A stretch of DNA of 64,000 nucleotides from assembly GCA_025800125.1 (NCBI GenBank), contig JAOXSF010000038.1, forward strand, positions 1 through 64,000, read 5' to 3'. This document shows positions 26,600 through 36,306 of the stretch, piece after piece; the stretch's first letter is position 1, and the number at the start of each line of letters is the position of its first letter. The translations under genes and the position numbers were made by a program. The notes beneath the pieces were generated by a model. That model searched no databases, was not told the DNA's origin, and was given only the letters and a program-made list of their open reading frames with translations. Origin of the DNA: Marinobacterium sp. Its GTDB lineage: Bacteria > Pseudomonadota > Gammaproteobacteria > Pseudomonadales > Balneatricaceae.

Positions 26600-26758
26600 T
26601 TATTTTTCTAATGGTTGATTCGCGTTGCGCTGACGGCGACAACGTTTTGAGCAGTATTTCACGTCTTCCCAGCCAGCCTTCCATTTGCGCCGCCAGCTGA
26701 ACGGGCGTTGGCAAACCGGGCAGGTTTTTGCTGGCAGGTTGAGCTTTTTATGTGCCAT
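26600..26758 (-). CDS. DUF2256 family zinc-binding-like small protein
   Basis: The 52-residue product starts [20 protein letters not shown] and has two Cys pairs (CPVC and CSKRC) with the [18 protein letters not shown] core of DUF2256. It is a likely zinc-ribbon protein of unknown function, often found beside cryptochrome or photolyase genes. It starts five bases after the cryptochrome stop codon and is surely cotranscribed with it. Its stop codon directly adjoins the degenerate last CRISPR repeat. Confidence 0.88.
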   Translation of the reverse strand: MAHKKLNLPAKTCPVCQRPFSWRRKWKAGWEDVKYCSKRCRRQRNANQPLEK

Positions 26759-26763
26759 TGCCT

Positions 26764-28134
26764 TTACTGCCTGGGCGTTGGTGAATGTTTGCCAGGCAGC
26801 ACGGGCCAGTCGCTGGCGTCGCGGCTGTAAAGCGGTGCCGGTGTGCTGTTGCCTGCCCAGTGTTTACGGTAGGTGCCGTCCGGGTCGAACTGGCTGGTCT
26901 GTTTGTCCAGATTGAAATGGCGTCCGCCACGTGGGTCGACACCAACTCCGGCAATGTACTGCCAGTTGCCCCAGTTAACCGCTACGTCATAGTCGACCAG
27001 TTGCTGTTCAAACCAGGCAGCACCATAGCGCCAGTCCAGTTGCAATTCGTTAACCAGCGCGCTGGCGACAATCTGGCGGCCCCGGTTAGAAAGGTAACCG
27101 GTACGGCGCAGCTCATTCATGCAGGCGTTTACCAGCGGCCAGGGGGTGGTGCCCTGACACCAGCGGGTGAACTGTTCAGGGTAGAAGCTGGTTAGCGGCG
27201 GCTGGTTGCGCAGGCCGCGAAAGCGGAACAGGCTGACGCCCTGTTTCAGCGCCAGCCACTGGAAATACTCCCGCCACAGCAGTTCTACATAAAGCCATTG
27301 GGTTGAGTCATTAGCACCGTGGCGTGCTTCATATTGTTGTAGTGTGGCAAGTAGCCGTCGTACCGACAGGCAGCCGCTGTTAAGCCAGGGCGAAAATTTT
27401 GAAGAGTTCTGCCAGCCATCCAGCGCATTGCGGGTGGCTTTGTAGTGGCCTGGCGCATTACTGGCAAAGTAATGCTGCATATGTTGCCAGGCGGCGCTTT
27501 CGCCGCCGTTGAAATCACTGTGCTGATCAAAACCGGGGGACAGGCTGGGCAGTTTGTCCTGGCTTTGCAGCAGTGGTGGTGGCGGTGGCAGCAGGTCAGG
27601 AGCGGCCAGCGGTGTATTTACGCTGAGTTGTTCCACCTGACGGCGAAATTTCGAGTAGCTGTCGGGTAGTTCGGTTATCGAAAATGGCAGCTGTTGCTGG
27701 TCAAACAGTGTGTAGTTGTCGGTTTCACAGAGGTGCAGGCGGGGAAAGCGGGCCTTTAGCTGTTGCAGGCTGTGGCGCTCATCGTAACCCACTGTGTGGC
27801 CGCAGCTGAGCTGATCAACACTGTATAACTGAATCAGCCGTGCCAGTTGCTGCGTTGGCTCACCATGCACAACTAACAGTGTCTGGCCGCGCTTGGCCAG
27901 TTGCTGTTGCAGTGCCTCCAGTGACTGGCGCAGAAACTGCCAGCGCAGCGCACCCATGGCACGGGTCTGGTAGCGTTCAGCCCGGAACCAGCGTCGGTCA
28001 ACGCAGTAGACACACAGCAGCCGCTCGCTCTGACAGGCCTGTAACAGGGCCGGGTTGTCGTCCAGTCGCAGATCGCGGCTGAACAGATGCAGGGTTGTTG
28101 TCGGTTGAGTGATAGACGGCTGTGGCTTGGACAT
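26764..28134 (-). CDS. Cryptochrome-DASH / photolyase-family flavoprotein
   Basis: The 456-residue protein has the photolyase N-terminal domain ([20 protein letters not shown]) and the FAD-binding domain ([37 protein letters not shown]). Its end carries the DASH hallmark [13 protein letters not shown]. Cryptochrome-DASH proteins bind FAD and a folate antenna, act as blue-light sensors and repair single-stranded cyclobutane dimers. An ECF-type promoter matching that of the sigma/ChrR locus lies 36 bases upstream of the start. DUF2256 follows in the same operon. Confidence 0.93.
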   Translation of the reverse strand: MSKPQPSITQPTTTLHLFSRDLRLDDNPALLQACQSERLLCVYCVDRRWFRAERYQTRAMGALRWQFLRQSLEALQQQLAKRGQTLLVVHGEPTQQLARLIQLYSVDQLSCGHTVGYDERHSLQQLKARFPRLHLCETDNYTLFDQQQLPFSITELPDSYSKFRRQVEQLSVNTPLAAPDLLPPPPPLLQSQDKLPSLSPGFDQHSDFNGGESAAWQHMQHYFASNAPGHYKATRNALDGWQNSSKFSPWLNSGCLSVRRLLATLQQYEARHGANDSTQWLYVELLWREYFQWLALKQGVSLFRFRGLRNQPPLTSFYPEQFTRWCQGTTPWPLVNACMNELRRTGYLSNRGRQIVASALVNELQLDWRYGAAWFEQQLVDYDVAVNWGNWQYIAGVGVDPRGGRHFNLDKQTSQFDPDGTYRKHWAGNSTPAPLYSRDASDWPVLPGKHSPTPRQ

Positions 28135-28169
28135 GGTGCAGGCTTCCTGGTCTGACTGGGTCTGTCAGG

Positions 28170-28195
28170 TACGCAGAATGGTGCAGGGCAGATCA
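28170..28195 (-). promoter_or_regulatory. Predicted ChrR-controlled ECF promoter of the cryptochrome operon
   Basis: On the minus strand it reads TGATCT, 16 bases, CGTA (CC). This is the same -35 element, spacing and -10 core as the two promoters at the sigma/ChrR locus near 62.5 kb. The -10 lies 36 bases before the ATG. Confidence 0.72.
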
Positions 28196-28288
28196 GCGTT
28201 GCAAGGTTGAAAACATAGTAAAACAGTCGGTCTTATCGCTATAATTGCGCCACTTCTCACTTCCAATGCAAAGCCAGTCGTAGCCGCC

Positions 28289-30727
28289 ATGCAGATCAAA
28301 GCCCCTGACCTTTTCTCTTTCCCCAAATACTGGGCCGAGTGCTACGGCACAGCGCCTTTTCTGCCCACCTCCAGGGAGGAGATGGAACAGCTTGGCTGGG
28401 ACAGCTGCGATGTGGTGCTGGTAACCGGCGATGCCTATGTCGACCACCCCAGCTTTGGCATGGCGGTGATGGGCCGGGTACTGGAAGCCCAGGGCTATCG
28501 GGTGGGCATTATCGCCCAGCCGGACTGGCGCAGTGCCGATGCCTTTAAGGCGCTGGGCAAGCCGAACCTCTATTATGGTGTGACGGCGGGTAATATGGAT
28601 TCGATGATCAACCGTTATACCGCTGATCTGCGTATCCGTCATGATGATGCCTACACCGCAGGCGGCAAGGGGGGTAACCGGCCTGACCGGGCGGTAATCG
28701 TGTACAGCCAGCGCTGTAAGGAAGCCCACCCGGATGTGCCAGTGGTGCTGGGTGGCATTGAAGCCAGTCTGCGCCGTATTGCCCAGTATGATTACTGGAG
28801 TGACAAGGTGCGCCGTTCGGTACTGCTGGATGCCACCGCCGATATTCTGCTGTACGGCAATGCAGAGCGCGCCATTGTTGAGCTGACCCACCGGTTGGCC
28901 CGTGGCGAAGCGATGGCGGATATTACTGATCTGCGTGGCAGTGTGATTTTGCGTAAAAGTACCCCGCAAGGTTATACCGAGCTGGACTCCAGCCGGGTGG
29001 ACTGGCCGGGCACGCTGGATAAGCTGCCCAACCCCTATGAATATATTCAGCCTGACCCGTCAGAGGCGAAAGGCCCGGACGACCCGCAACCAATCAAAAT
29101 CGTGCCGATGCCATTGCGTCGTCGCGAGAAAGACCTGCGCCATGAAGATACGGTAATTCGCCTGCCCAGCTTCGAAAAGGTCAGTAAAGACCCGGTGCTG
29201 TATGCCCATGCTTCCCGTGTGTTGCACCAGGAGTCCAACCCGCATAATGCCCGTGCGCTGATCCAGAAACACGGTAACCGTGAGCTGTGGGTCAACCCGC
29301 CGCCGATTCCGCTGGACACCCCGGAGATGGACCGTGTATTCGGGCTGGCTTACCAGCGTATTCCACACCCGGACTACGCAGGGCAGCGCATTCCGGCCTA
29401 CGATATGATCAAGCTGTCCGTCAATATTATGCGTGGTTGCTTTGGGGGCTGTACGTTCTGCTCAATTACCGAGCATGAAGGGCGCATTATTCAGAGCCGC
29501 TCCCATGAGTCGATCATTGATGAAATTGAGCAGATTCGCGATAAGGTGCCGGGCTTTACCGGCACCATTTCTGATCTGGGTGGCCCGACCTCCAATATGT
29601 ACAAGCTCAACTGTAAAGACCCGGAGATTCAGTCCTCCTGTCGTAAGCTGAGCTGCGTCTATCCGGACATCTGTCCGAATCTGGAAACCGACCATAGCCC
29701 GACCACTGAGCTGTACCGTAAAGCCCGTAAGGTAAAAGGGGTGCATACGGTGGCGATTGCTTCCGGCCTGCGTTATGACCTGGCAGTCAAAGACCCGGAA
29801 TATGTCAAAGAACTGGTGACCTACCATGTCGGTGGTTTGCTCAAGATTGCCCCGGAACACAGTGAAGAGGGTACCCTGAGCAAGATGATGAAACCGGGTA
29901 TGGGTACCTATGACGCTTTCAAAAAGATGTTCGACAGATTCTCTGCCCAGGCGGGTAAAAAACAGTACCTGGTACCGTACTTCATCGCCGCCCACCCGGG
30001 CTGTGAAGATGAAGATATGATGAATCTGGCGCGCTGGCTGAAGAAGAACGACTTCGAAGTAGACCAGGTGCAGACCTTCTACCCGTCCCCAATGTCGCTG
30101 GCCACTGCCATGTACCACTCTGATCGCAACCCGCTCAAGCAGATCAGTTACAAGGTGGATAAAATCTACACGCCAAAAAATACCGAGCAGCGTCGTACCC
30201 ATAAGGCGTTTCTGCGTTACCACGACCCGGAAAACTGGCCAGTATTGCGCCAGACGCTGACGCAGATGGGGCGTAGTGATCTGATTGGTTATGGCGTTAA
30301 TGCGCTGATCCCGCCGGAAGAAAAAGATGCGGGCCGTGGCCGGGTAGAAGGCGGCCAGGGGCGGGCGGGCACGCGCGCTAAAGCGGGGACTAAGGGCAAG
30401 GGTGGGGCGAAAAATGGCCGTGGCAAGGCACTGTCGGGCAATGGCCGTCCAGTATCGGCAGGCAAACAGCAGGCGCGGGGGGATAAACGTACACCAATTC
30501 CGGCTGGAGAGCGCGCACAGTCTACCCAGAGCACAGGGTCTACCCAGCGCAAGGCGGATAACCGTAACCGCTCAGGTCAGCAGGCGCTGTCGGGCCAGAA
30601 GGCTGCAACAGGGCAAAAGCCTTTGAGTGGTCAGGGTAAGCGGCCAGCAACTACCACGGCTGGACGTAAGTCGAAAGGTAAATCCGGCGGCGCTAAAAGC
30701 CGTCAGCGCAGCGTCAAGCGGCCATAG
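28289..30727 (+). CDS. ygiQ: YgiQ family radical SAM protein
   Basis: The 812-residue protein has the radical SAM cluster motif CFGGCTFC (Cys-x3-Cys-x2-Cys) near residue 383. It also has the YgiQ-specific N-terminal domain ([27 protein letters not shown]) and the SRHESI-like segment [16 protein letters not shown]. The function of YgiQ is not established. The last 130 residues are a basic low-complexity tail rich in Gly, Lys, Arg, Gln and Ser; a variable basic tail is common in the family. The gene is divergent from the cryptochrome operon. Confidence 0.92.
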   Translation: MQIKAPDLFSFPKYWAECYGTAPFLPTSREEMEQLGWDSCDVVLVTGDAYVDHPSFGMAVMGRVLEAQGYRVGIIAQPDWRSADAFKALGKPNLYYGVTAGNMDSMINRYTADLRIRHDDAYTAGGKGGNRPDRAVIVYSQRCKEAHPDVPVVLGGIEASLRRIAQYDYWSDKVRRSVLLDATADILLYGNAERAIVELTHRLARGEAMADITDLRGSVILRKSTPQGYTELDSSRVDWPGTLDKLPNPYEYIQPDPSEAKGPDDPQPIKIVPMPLRRREKDLRHEDTVIRLPSFEKVSKDPVLYAHASRVLHQESNPHNARALIQKHGNRELWVNPPPIPLDTPEMDRVFGLAYQRIPHPDYAGQRIPAYDMIKLSVNIMRGCFGGCTFCSITEHEGRIIQSRSHESIIDEIEQIRDKVPGFTGTISDLGGPTSNMYKLNCKDPEIQSSCRKLSCVYPDICPNLETDHSPTTELYRKARKVKGVHTVAIASGLRYDLAVKDPEYVKELVTYHVGGLLKIAPEHSEEGTLSKMMKPGMGTYDAFKKMFDRFSAQAGKKQYLVPYFIAAHPGCEDEDMMNLARWLKKNDFEVDQVQTFYPSPMSLATAMYHSDRNPLKQISYKVDKIYTPKNTEQRRTHKAFLRYHDPENWPVLRQTLTQMGRSDLIGYGVNALIPPEEKDAGRGRVEGGQGRAGTRAKAGTKGKGGAKNGRGKALSGNGRPVSAGKQQARGDKRTPIPAGERAQSTQSTGSTQRKADNRNRSGQQALSGQKAATGQKPLSGQGKRPATTTAGRKSKGKSGGAKSRQRSVKRP

Positions 30728-31108
30728 TCGCCCTGCATGGTGGATAAAACAGAGCATCTGGCTCGTTAGATATGATGACTACACAAGCGCCTGCGGGCGC
30801 TTGTCTGTTTCTGGCCTGCTGACCATTTCTGCATAAGGCTTTGTAATATTCATGCTTTTTATAAGATTCATAGTCGATACAGGTCTTAGATACAGGCTGA
30901 CAGACGAGTGCTAAAGTTGTCAGGTTGTGCACCGGCTGTTCAGGGTGACAGGCACTGAGCAGATGTTGTTATAGAGTGGTCAAGATTATCGGGCTGCAAT
31001 GGCGTTGCAACGGATGGTGCAGATGTTTCAGTGACTTCAGATAACAGACTGCAGTCTATGGGGTGGGCTCTGGGCTGCGCTGTTCTGAGCAGGTAGTAGA
31101 AGGATGCT
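30728..31108. other. Intergenic region after ygiQ
   Basis: It starts with a terminator-like hairpin (ACAAGCGCCTG / CGGGCGCTTGT at 30781-30802) followed by CTGTTTCT. The remaining 300 bases should hold the chemoreceptor promoter. No gene, repeat or operator was recognised in them. Confidence 0.55.
30781..30810 (+). terminator. Rho-independent terminator of ygiQ
   Basis: An almost perfect 22-base palindrome (ACAAGCGCC / GGCGCTTGT) is followed by CTGTTTCT. Confidence 0.7.
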
Positions 31109-33007
31109 ATGAAACTGACTGGCTTTAAGCAGAAACTGATGATCACCATGACAGCGATGGTGGTTTGTGCACTTATAATAACGAACTGGCTGGCTTTCAC
31201 CCGTTTTCAGGATGATAAGGTCACCAGTATCCGTAGTAGCCTGATGTCGATTGTGAATTATGAAGCTCGCAATGTTGAAGGCTGGTTGCAAAACAAAGCC
31301 CGTGCAATTGAGACTATGGCACAGCAAGGCCAGCATCTGACAGAGCCTGCCGATATTGTTGCCCTGACCCGGCTGGTTGCCGAAGCCGCTGACCTCTACT
31401 ACGCAACCTTCGGTTTTGAAAACGGCAAAGCTTATTCCAATGAAGGCTGGCCGGACGGCATTGCCCCGCCATCCTATGACCCGCGTAAACGGCCCTGGTA
31501 CATTCAGGCGCGCCAGCATAACGGCCCCTCAGTCTCTGATATTTACAATGACTCCCTGACCAATGACCCGCTACTCTCCATCACATGGCCGCTGGCAAAC
31601 GGTGTGGTTTCGGGCGACATCAGTGCCGAAATTCTGAACCAGGTGGTCAGCTCTATTAACTATCCGGGGGCGGTGGCACTGATTCTGGACCAGAATGGCC
31701 AGGTGATCGCGTCTTCGTCTGACCGGGTAAAAGTCGGCGTGAAGATGTCAGATAACCCGGCGTTACAGGAGGTCGAAAGCGAAATTCTCACCCGTGCTGA
31801 AGGTATTATTGATTACGAACTGGCCGGACAGAGCAAACTGGCGTTCTACCGTGAAATAAGTCTGGTGGGTAATCAGAAATGGCACCTGACCATTGGCCTG
31901 AATAAGGCGGTTGCCTACAGTGCTGTGGATGACTTCCTGCAGGATACGCTGATTCTGTCGGTGATTCTGCTGGTGGTAACGTTGTTGCTGGTGTTGTGGA
32001 TGCTGCAATGGCTCTATCAGCCTATTCTGCAATTGCGTGGCATGATTCTGAAACTGGCCGAAGGTGAAGGTGATCTGACCCGTCGTCTGAATATCCGCAG
32101 TGAAGATGATCTGGGAGATATTGCCAATGGCGTTAATGCCTTTATCACCAACCTGCAACAGATGATGCAGGATGTCTCTTCCGCCAGCGGCGGTATCGGC
32201 CATGGTATTGATGATCTGCGAGAGCAGACCGATACCACCCGTAATATTCTGAGCCGTCATGTGCAACAGACGGAACAGGTGGTGCAGGCCACAACTGAAA
32301 TGGAGACCGCTTCCAATACGGTGGCTGACAGTTCTGCACGGGCGGCAGAAGCCACCCGTCAGGCGAATCAGGATGCTCAGCGTTCCGGTGATGTGGTGGC
32401 CAGTGCGGTGTCTGATGTGAATGCGCTGCTGGCTGAAGTGGAGTCGATGTCTGGCCATATCGCCACGGTAGATGCCGATACTCAGCAAATTCATGATGTA
32501 CTCAGCGTAATTGGTGAAATTGCCGAACAGACGAACCTGCTGGCTTTGAATGCCGCTATCGAAGCGGCGCGGGCGGGTGAACAGGGGCGTGGTTTTGCGG
32601 TGGTTGCCGACGAAGTACGCGCGCTAGCTGCCCGTACCCAGCAGAGTACTGCCGAGATTGGTGATGTACTGGAGAAGTTGCGCCATGGCTCGCAGCAGAT
32701 TGTCCAGTCAATGGCTGATACCCGTGAGCGTGGTGAAGCGGCACGTGAGACAACCGCTAAAGTGGTTGAGACATTGCAGTATGTGCAGAACTCGGTAGAA
32801 CAGATTAATGATCTGAATACCCGTATTGCGACCTCAGCCGAGGAGCAAAGTGCAGTCACTGCCCAGATTGGTGGCACCATGACTTCCATTAACGATATGG
32901 TTGGGGAGTTGTCAGGTAACACCGATACGACGGTCGGTAGTGCCCATCGTCTGATGGAGCTGAATCAGCAGTTGCAGCAGATTGTTGGCCGTTTCCGCCT
33001 GCACTAG
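31109..33007 (+). CDS. Methyl-accepting chemotaxis protein with dCache sensor domain
   Basis: The 632-residue receptor has membrane segments at about 10-30 and 280-305. Between them is a dCache_1 periplasmic domain with the membrane-distal signature [13 protein letters not shown]; such domains often bind amino acids or other small molecules. A HAMP domain ([20 protein letters not shown]) and a signalling domain with the conserved tip ([34 protein letters not shown]) follow. No CheR-binding pentapeptide is present. There is no chemotaxis gene nearby. Confidence 0.93.
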   Translation: MKLTGFKQKLMITMTAMVVCALIITNWLAFTRFQDDKVTSIRSSLMSIVNYEARNVEGWLQNKARAIETMAQQGQHLTEPADIVALTRLVAEAADLYYATFGFENGKAYSNEGWPDGIAPPSYDPRKRPWYIQARQHNGPSVSDIYNDSLTNDPLLSITWPLANGVVSGDISAEILNQVVSSINYPGAVALILDQNGQVIASSSDRVKVGVKMSDNPALQEVESEILTRAEGIIDYELAGQSKLAFYREISLVGNQKWHLTIGLNKAVAYSAVDDFLQDTLILSVILLVVTLLLVLWMLQWLYQPILQLRGMILKLAEGEGDLTRRLNIRSEDDLGDIANGVNAFITNLQQMMQDVSSASGGIGHGIDDLREQTDTTRNILSRHVQQTEQVVQATTEMETASNTVADSSARAAEATRQANQDAQRSGDVVASAVSDVNALLAEVESMSGHIATVDADTQQIHDVLSVIGEIAEQTNLLALNAAIEAARAGEQGRGFAVVADEVRALAARTQQSTAEIGDVLEKLRHGSQQIVQSMADTRERGEAARETTAKVVETLQYVQNSVEQINDLNTRIATSAEEQSAVTAQIGGTMTSINDMVGELSGNTDTTVGSAHRLMELNQQLQQIVGRFRLH

Positions 33008-33040
33008 GCCGCTTTTGCTGAGTGTATCGACTGCACTGAT

Positions 33041-33068
33041 AACAAGGTGCTGGTAACAAGGTGCTGGT
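33041..33068. repeat. 14-bp exact tandem duplication after the chemoreceptor
   Basis: AACAAGGTGCTGGT occurs twice in succession without mismatch, 34 bases after the stop codon. Confidence 0.88.
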
Positions 33069-33111
33069 AAAAAGCTATACCGCCAAAAGACCAGGTGTGA
33101 TCAGCCAGTTA

Positions 33112-33138
33112 TGGATAGCCACGGGCGGTGGTTATCCA
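33112..33138. other. Hairpin between the chemoreceptor and the 72-residue ORF
   Basis: TGGATAGCCAC pairs with GTGGTTATCCA (one G-T pair) around a five-base loop. It has no T run, so it may be a weak terminator or a leader hairpin of the next gene. Confidence 0.45.
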
Positions 33139-33173
33139 TAAAATATGGCGGCAAATAATCAGGAGACAGGATA

Positions 33174-33392
33174 ATGCAGCTTAATGTATATCTGATTCGT
33201 GGCCGTGGTGAAGATGGTCTGAAATTCCAGCTGGCTCAGGTAAGTAATGCAGAAGGTCATTATTACCGTGGCGATAAAGGCGACTACGACCCGACTCAGC
33301 AGTTTGCGTCTATGGATGAGCTGAAAGATGTGCTGGCCAAAATGGTTGATTGCGCAGCCGCTGATCTTGAAATCAATGAGCTGAACCTGTAA
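33174..33392 (+). CDS. Small protein of unknown function (72 aa)
   Basis: The product is not recognised. It starts after AGGAGACAGGATA and is followed by a strong terminator, so it is a separate transcription unit. The sequence (MQLNVYLIRGRGEDGLKFQL, GHYYRGDKGDYDPTQQFASM) suggests a small acidic alpha/beta protein without membrane segment. It converges with sdhCD. Confidence 0.7.
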   Translation: MQLNVYLIRGRGEDGLKFQLAQVSNAEGHYYRGDKGDYDPTQQFASMDELKDVLAKMVDCAAADLEINELNL

Positions 33393-33427
33393 CCCGGCCC
33401 CGTTGATTGTTGTCTTTAAATAGACAT

Positions 33428-33458
33428 TAAAAAACCACCTTCGCGGTGGTTTTTTTAT
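33428..33458. terminator. Bidirectional rho-independent terminator
   Basis: TTAAAAAACCACC and GGTGGTTTTTTTA flank a TTCGC loop. It ends the small gene and can also act on the minus strand. Confidence 0.92.
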
Positions 33459-33514
33459 ACCTGATGAATGAATCGCTGAATATTTCCGCCAGGTGATTCA
33501 TTTGAAATCAGGCC

Positions 33515-33543
33515 TTAAAAAAGGAGCCGAAGCTCCTTTTTAT
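33515..33543. terminator. Terminator after sdhD
   Basis: AAAAAAGGAGC / GCTCCTTTTT around a short loop lies about 30 bases after the sdhD stop codon. It shows that transcription of sdhCD ends here and does not run into sdhAB. Confidence 0.9.
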
Positions 33544-33572
33544 GTTCCAGGTCTGTTATTACTCTGCCAGGC

Positions 33573-33917
33573 TTAGCCTGCCCAGAAGATAACCAGACCG
33601 AATACCAGGTAGAATGCGCTGCCTGCACGAACCACCAGGTTGTACAGTTTGTTGGTGCCTTCTTCCTTGATGTAGTCAGCACCGATCTGCCAGCCTGCCA
33701 GGATGGAGTTCAGGCAGACCAGAATCAGCGTCAGGCTGGAGTACAGTTTGAACCAGGCTGCATTATACAGTGCTATCCAGCTGTCGTAGTTAACGGTGTC
33801 CATGCCTGCAACCAGTGCAACAAAGACCAGCCCGTACAGTACAATCGCCAGGTTAGAGATACGCTGGAAGATCCACTGCTTGGTACCGTTTTGTGTAAAT
33901 TCAGCAATCATGCCCAT
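33573..33917 (-). CDS. sdhD: Succinate dehydrogenase membrane anchor SdhD-like
   Basis: The 114-residue protein has three membrane helices and aligns along its length with E. coli SdhD. The quinone-site segment ends in WQIGADYIK, keeping the Asp-Tyr pair of the E. coli WQVLTDYVK. The position of the haem b ligand His71 in E. coli (HAWIGMWQV) is Asn here (NSILAGWQI). The start overlaps the end of sdhC by 10 bases. A terminator follows directly; sdhA and sdhB are not downstream, unlike the usual sdhCDAB order. Confidence 0.85.
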   Translation of the reverse strand: MGMIAEFTQNGTKQWIFQRISNLAIVLYGLVFVALVAGMDTVNYDSWIALYNAAWFKLYSSLTLILVCLNSILAGWQIGADYIKEEGTNKLYNLVVRAGSAFYLVFGLVIFWAG

Positions 33918-34288
33918 ACCCAGATCCCCGCCATCAGACTCAGAAATACGCCCGCACCCAGTGCTACTGTTGCGATCTGTTTACCACTTTCGAGCTCTTC
34001 AAAATGGCCCATATCCTGAACAACGTGCTTCAGTGTTGCCATGGAGTAGTAGCCCAGTGCTGTCAGCAGACCCCAGGCAATAAACTGTGCCAGAAAGTTG
34101 CTGGTCAGTGCCTCATAGATGCCAGCGAAGCTTTCTTTGCTGTCCAGTGAGATGTTCAGTGCGATCAGGCCGAAGGTCATACCAACCCAGAGTACTACGG
34201 CAGAGATACGATGCAGGATGGACGCGCGAGCAGTCACAGGCATCTTAATCGTGCGCAGATCCAGATTGACGGGTCGTTGCTTACTCAT
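33908..34288 (-). CDS. sdhC: Succinate dehydrogenase cytochrome b556 subunit SdhC
   Basis: The 126-residue protein closely resembles E. coli SdhC: KQRPVNLDLRTIKMPVTARA, then SILHR with the quinone-site Ser and Arg, and a haem-ligand His in ATLKHVVQDMG. It has three membrane helices. With SdhD it forms the membrane anchor of complex II, passing electrons from succinate to quinone. The catalytic subunits must be encoded elsewhere if this pair is functional. Confidence 0.92.
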   Translation of the reverse strand: MSKQRPVNLDLRTIKMPVTARASILHRISAVVLWVGMTFGLIALNISLDSKESFAGIYEALTSNFLAQFIAWGLLTALGYYSMATLKHVVQDMGHFEELESGKQIATVALGAGVFLSLMAGIWVWA

Positions 34289-34711
34289 TCAATTTCTCCA
34301 TCAAAATATGTGCCGGACCATCAACTGTAATAGTGATTCATTATTGTTGATGGCTGCTTGTATGCAGAGCATCCAGCGGGTAACTGCCCTGATGAAAGCT
34401 GTGCTCACAGCCTGTCAGAAATACCGCAGGCAGCCTTATGTGGGGGGCTGGAAAGCGATGTTTCAGTACAGAATCTTTCATCAGAACGGTGAATTTCGCA
34501 GCACGGATTATCCGAAAGTCTGCGCCCGCAGGCTATGCGCCTTTATGATCAGGCGCTTGGCGGCGCAAATTGAACCATGGTTAACCGGCCTAAGCAACGG
34601 TACATACTGGTAAATCCGGCAATTGGTTGAGTTTTTATTAATGTAAGGCGGGAAAATTAGCCATTGGTCTGATGAGCTTATCCGGGCAGCGCTGCCCGGC
34701 GCTGGAACAGG
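34289..34711. other. Intergenic region between sdhC and the Met-sulfoxide reductase gene
   Basis: About 420 bases. The sdh promoter must lie in the AT-rich part next to sdhC. A palindrome (CCGGGCAGC / GCTGCCCGG at 34681-34698) lies just after the end of the reductase gene. No citrate synthase gene, often divergent from sdhC, and no other gene is seen. Confidence 0.5.
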
Positions 34712-35197
34712 TCAGAGTTTTGCTTCAATTACCCGCATCAACTGCTCAAGAAATTGCTGGTCGGTTTCATCAAAATCATTGAGCTGGTCGCTGTCGACAT
34801 CCAGTATCAGTGCTACGTTGCCCTCTTTGAACGCGGGCAGCACAATTTCGGATTTTGAATCGCTGCTGCAAGCAATGTGGCCGGGAAAAGCATCGACATC
34901 AGGCACCAGAATCGTTTCGCCACGCTCAAAGGCTGCACCACAGACGCCACGCCCTTTTGGAATGCGGGTGCAAGCGATGGGGCCCTGAAAGGGCCCCAGC
35001 ACCAGCATGTCATCAGTACGGGCAATATAGAACCCCACCCAGAAAAAGCCCATGGCCTGTTTCAGTGCTGCTGCAATATTGGCCAGATTGGCGATCAGAT
35101 CATCTTCGTAGCTGATCAACGCTTCAATCTGCGGGATCAGTTCGGCGTATTGCTCATGTTTCGGCGCTGCCGGGTCAAAAAACAGCTGTTCGGCCAT
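34712..35197 (-). CDS. msrC: Free methionine-(R)-sulfoxide reductase (GAF domain)
   Basis: The 161-residue GAF-domain protein has the three conserved cysteines of fRMsr: IACTRI, GVCGAA and HIACSSDSKSEIV. It also has the WVGFY start of the GAF fold. The enzyme reduces free methionine-(R)-sulfoxide with thioredoxin in the cytosol. It is monocistronic. A tandem repeat covers its upstream region. Confidence 0.93.
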   Translation of the reverse strand: MAEQLFFDPAAPKHEQYAELIPQIEALISYEDDLIANLANIAAALKQAMGFFWVGFYIARTDDMLVLGPFQGPIACTRIPKGRGVCGAAFERGETILVPDVDAFPGHIACSSDSKSEIVLPAFKEGNVALILDVDSDQLNDFDETDQQFLEQLMRVIEAKL

Positions 35198-35212
35198 TTG
35201 GGTGTCCTTAAT

Positions 35213-35264
35213 TAAGGTGTCAGGCTATTTAAGGGGTCAGGCTATATTAAGGAGTCAGGCTATG
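35213..35264. repeat. 17-18-bp tandem repeat (three units) upstream of msrC
   Basis: TAAGGTGTCAGGCTATT, TAAGGGGTCAGGCTATA and a third copy with GGAGTCAGGCTATG follow each other. They begin 15 bases upstream of the msrC start, so they lie in its leader. Confidence 0.88.
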
Positions 35265-35438
35265 TTTCAGTATTGTGCTACGTATCTGTTATCAGCCGGG
35301 TAAATAGAACCTGTGTTCAAAATTGGTATGCAAGGATAATTGCTGTTGGCAGGCCCGGCAAGCATCAGCCCCTTTGAGCCACCGGGCAGCTTTCGTACAA
35401 TGCAGCGTCTGTTATCAATGATCGGGAACGTGATCTCC

Positions 35439-36146
35439 ATGGATAAAAGTATTCTGACTAATGCGGCTGCTGCTGCGCTGACAATTGTCGGCTTGCAGAC
35501 GCACAGCCCGGTGATGCTCAGTGTTGGCCTGTTTGCGCTGTCTGGGGCGCTGACTAACTGGCTGGCCATTCATATGCTGTTTGAGAAAGTGCCAGGGCTT
35601 TATGGCTCCGGTGTAGTGCCTGCCCGTTTCGAAGATTTCAAAGCAGGTATCAAGCAGCTGATGATGAATCAGTTTTTTACTGAAGCAAACATCGAACGTT
35701 TCCTCAGTGAGCAGAAGGGCAAGCAGCCCGACCTTCATCTGGCGCCAGTCATTGAAAAACTGGATTTCGGGCCGACCTTTGATTCTCTGGTCAAGGTAAT
35801 CGAGCAATCCAGTTTTGGCGGTATGCTGGCCATGGTGGGAGGGGTGCAGGTGATTGAACCTCTGCGAGAGCCATTTGTGGCGCAGATGAAAACCAGCATT
35901 GAAGATATGACCCGTGATGAGCGCTTCCTGCAACTGCTTAAAGATGAGCTGGAACAACCTGATGTGATGGCTGAGATGCGGGTACGTGTCGAATTGATTG
36001 TTGATCAGCGTCTGTCTGAACTGACACCAAAGCTGGTGAAGGAGATTGTCCAGCAGATGATCCGTGAACATCTGGGCTGGCTGGTAGTCTGGGGGGGCGT
36101 ATTTGGTGGCCTGATCGGCTTTGTTGCCGGATTGCTGGGCAACTGA
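35439..36146 (+). CDS. DUF445 family membrane protein
   Basis: The 235-residue protein has an N-terminal membrane region with the family core GALTNWLAIHMLFEKVPGLYGSGVVPARF and a C-terminal membrane helix (GWLVVWGGVFGGLIGFVAGLLG), with a helical part between. The function of DUF445 is not known. The ATG at 35439 (MDKSILTNAA) fits the family start; upstream ATGs at 35400 and 35418 are possible. Confidence 0.85.
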   Translation: MDKSILTNAAAAALTIVGLQTHSPVMLSVGLFALSGALTNWLAIHMLFEKVPGLYGSGVVPARFEDFKAGIKQLMMNQFFTEANIERFLSEQKGKQPDLHLAPVIEKLDFGPTFDSLVKVIEQSSFGGMLAMVGGVQVIEPLREPFVAQMKTSIEDMTRDERFLQLLKDELEQPDVMAEMRVRVELIVDQRLSELTPKLVKEIVQQMIREHLGWLVVWGGVFGGLIGFVAGLLGN

Positions 36147-36188
36147 ATAATGTACTTTGCTAGCTGAAGTGACGGCCATTTTCTACAA

Positions 36189-36239
36189 GCGCTTGAGCCA
36201 CAACAGCGTTTGAACCACAACAGCGTTTGAACCACAAAA
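36189..36239. repeat. 17-bp tandem repeat (three units)
   Basis: GCGCTTGAGCCACAACA, GCGTTTGAACCACAACA and GCGTTTGAACCACAAAA follow one another between two converging genes. Confidence 0.9.
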
Positions 36240-36306
36240 AGGCAGCCGCCGTTGCTATATCTGCACCGGCGGCTGTGTTTTCTCTTCAGGTAGCGCCGCT
36301 TTCTCT

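Noticed and set aside
26381..26714. Minus-strand reading frames across 26.4-26.7 kb with SSPRVRGT and FIPACAGN motifs
   Set aside because: These are the classic false proteins produced by translating type I-E CRISPR repeats. The array explains them, and the real gene there is the DUF2256 gene in another frame.
28193..28969. A 258-residue minus-strand frame opposite the start of ygiQ
   Set aside because: It lies inside ygiQ in antisense and resembles no protein. It also covers the cryptochrome promoter region.
29462..30223. A 253-residue minus-strand frame inside ygiQ
   Set aside because: Antisense shadow of a well-supported radical SAM gene; no start signal or family features.
34119..34613. 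A 164-residue plus-strand frame upstream of sdhC
   Set aside because: It starts inside sdhC in antisense, has no ribosome-binding site and no family features.
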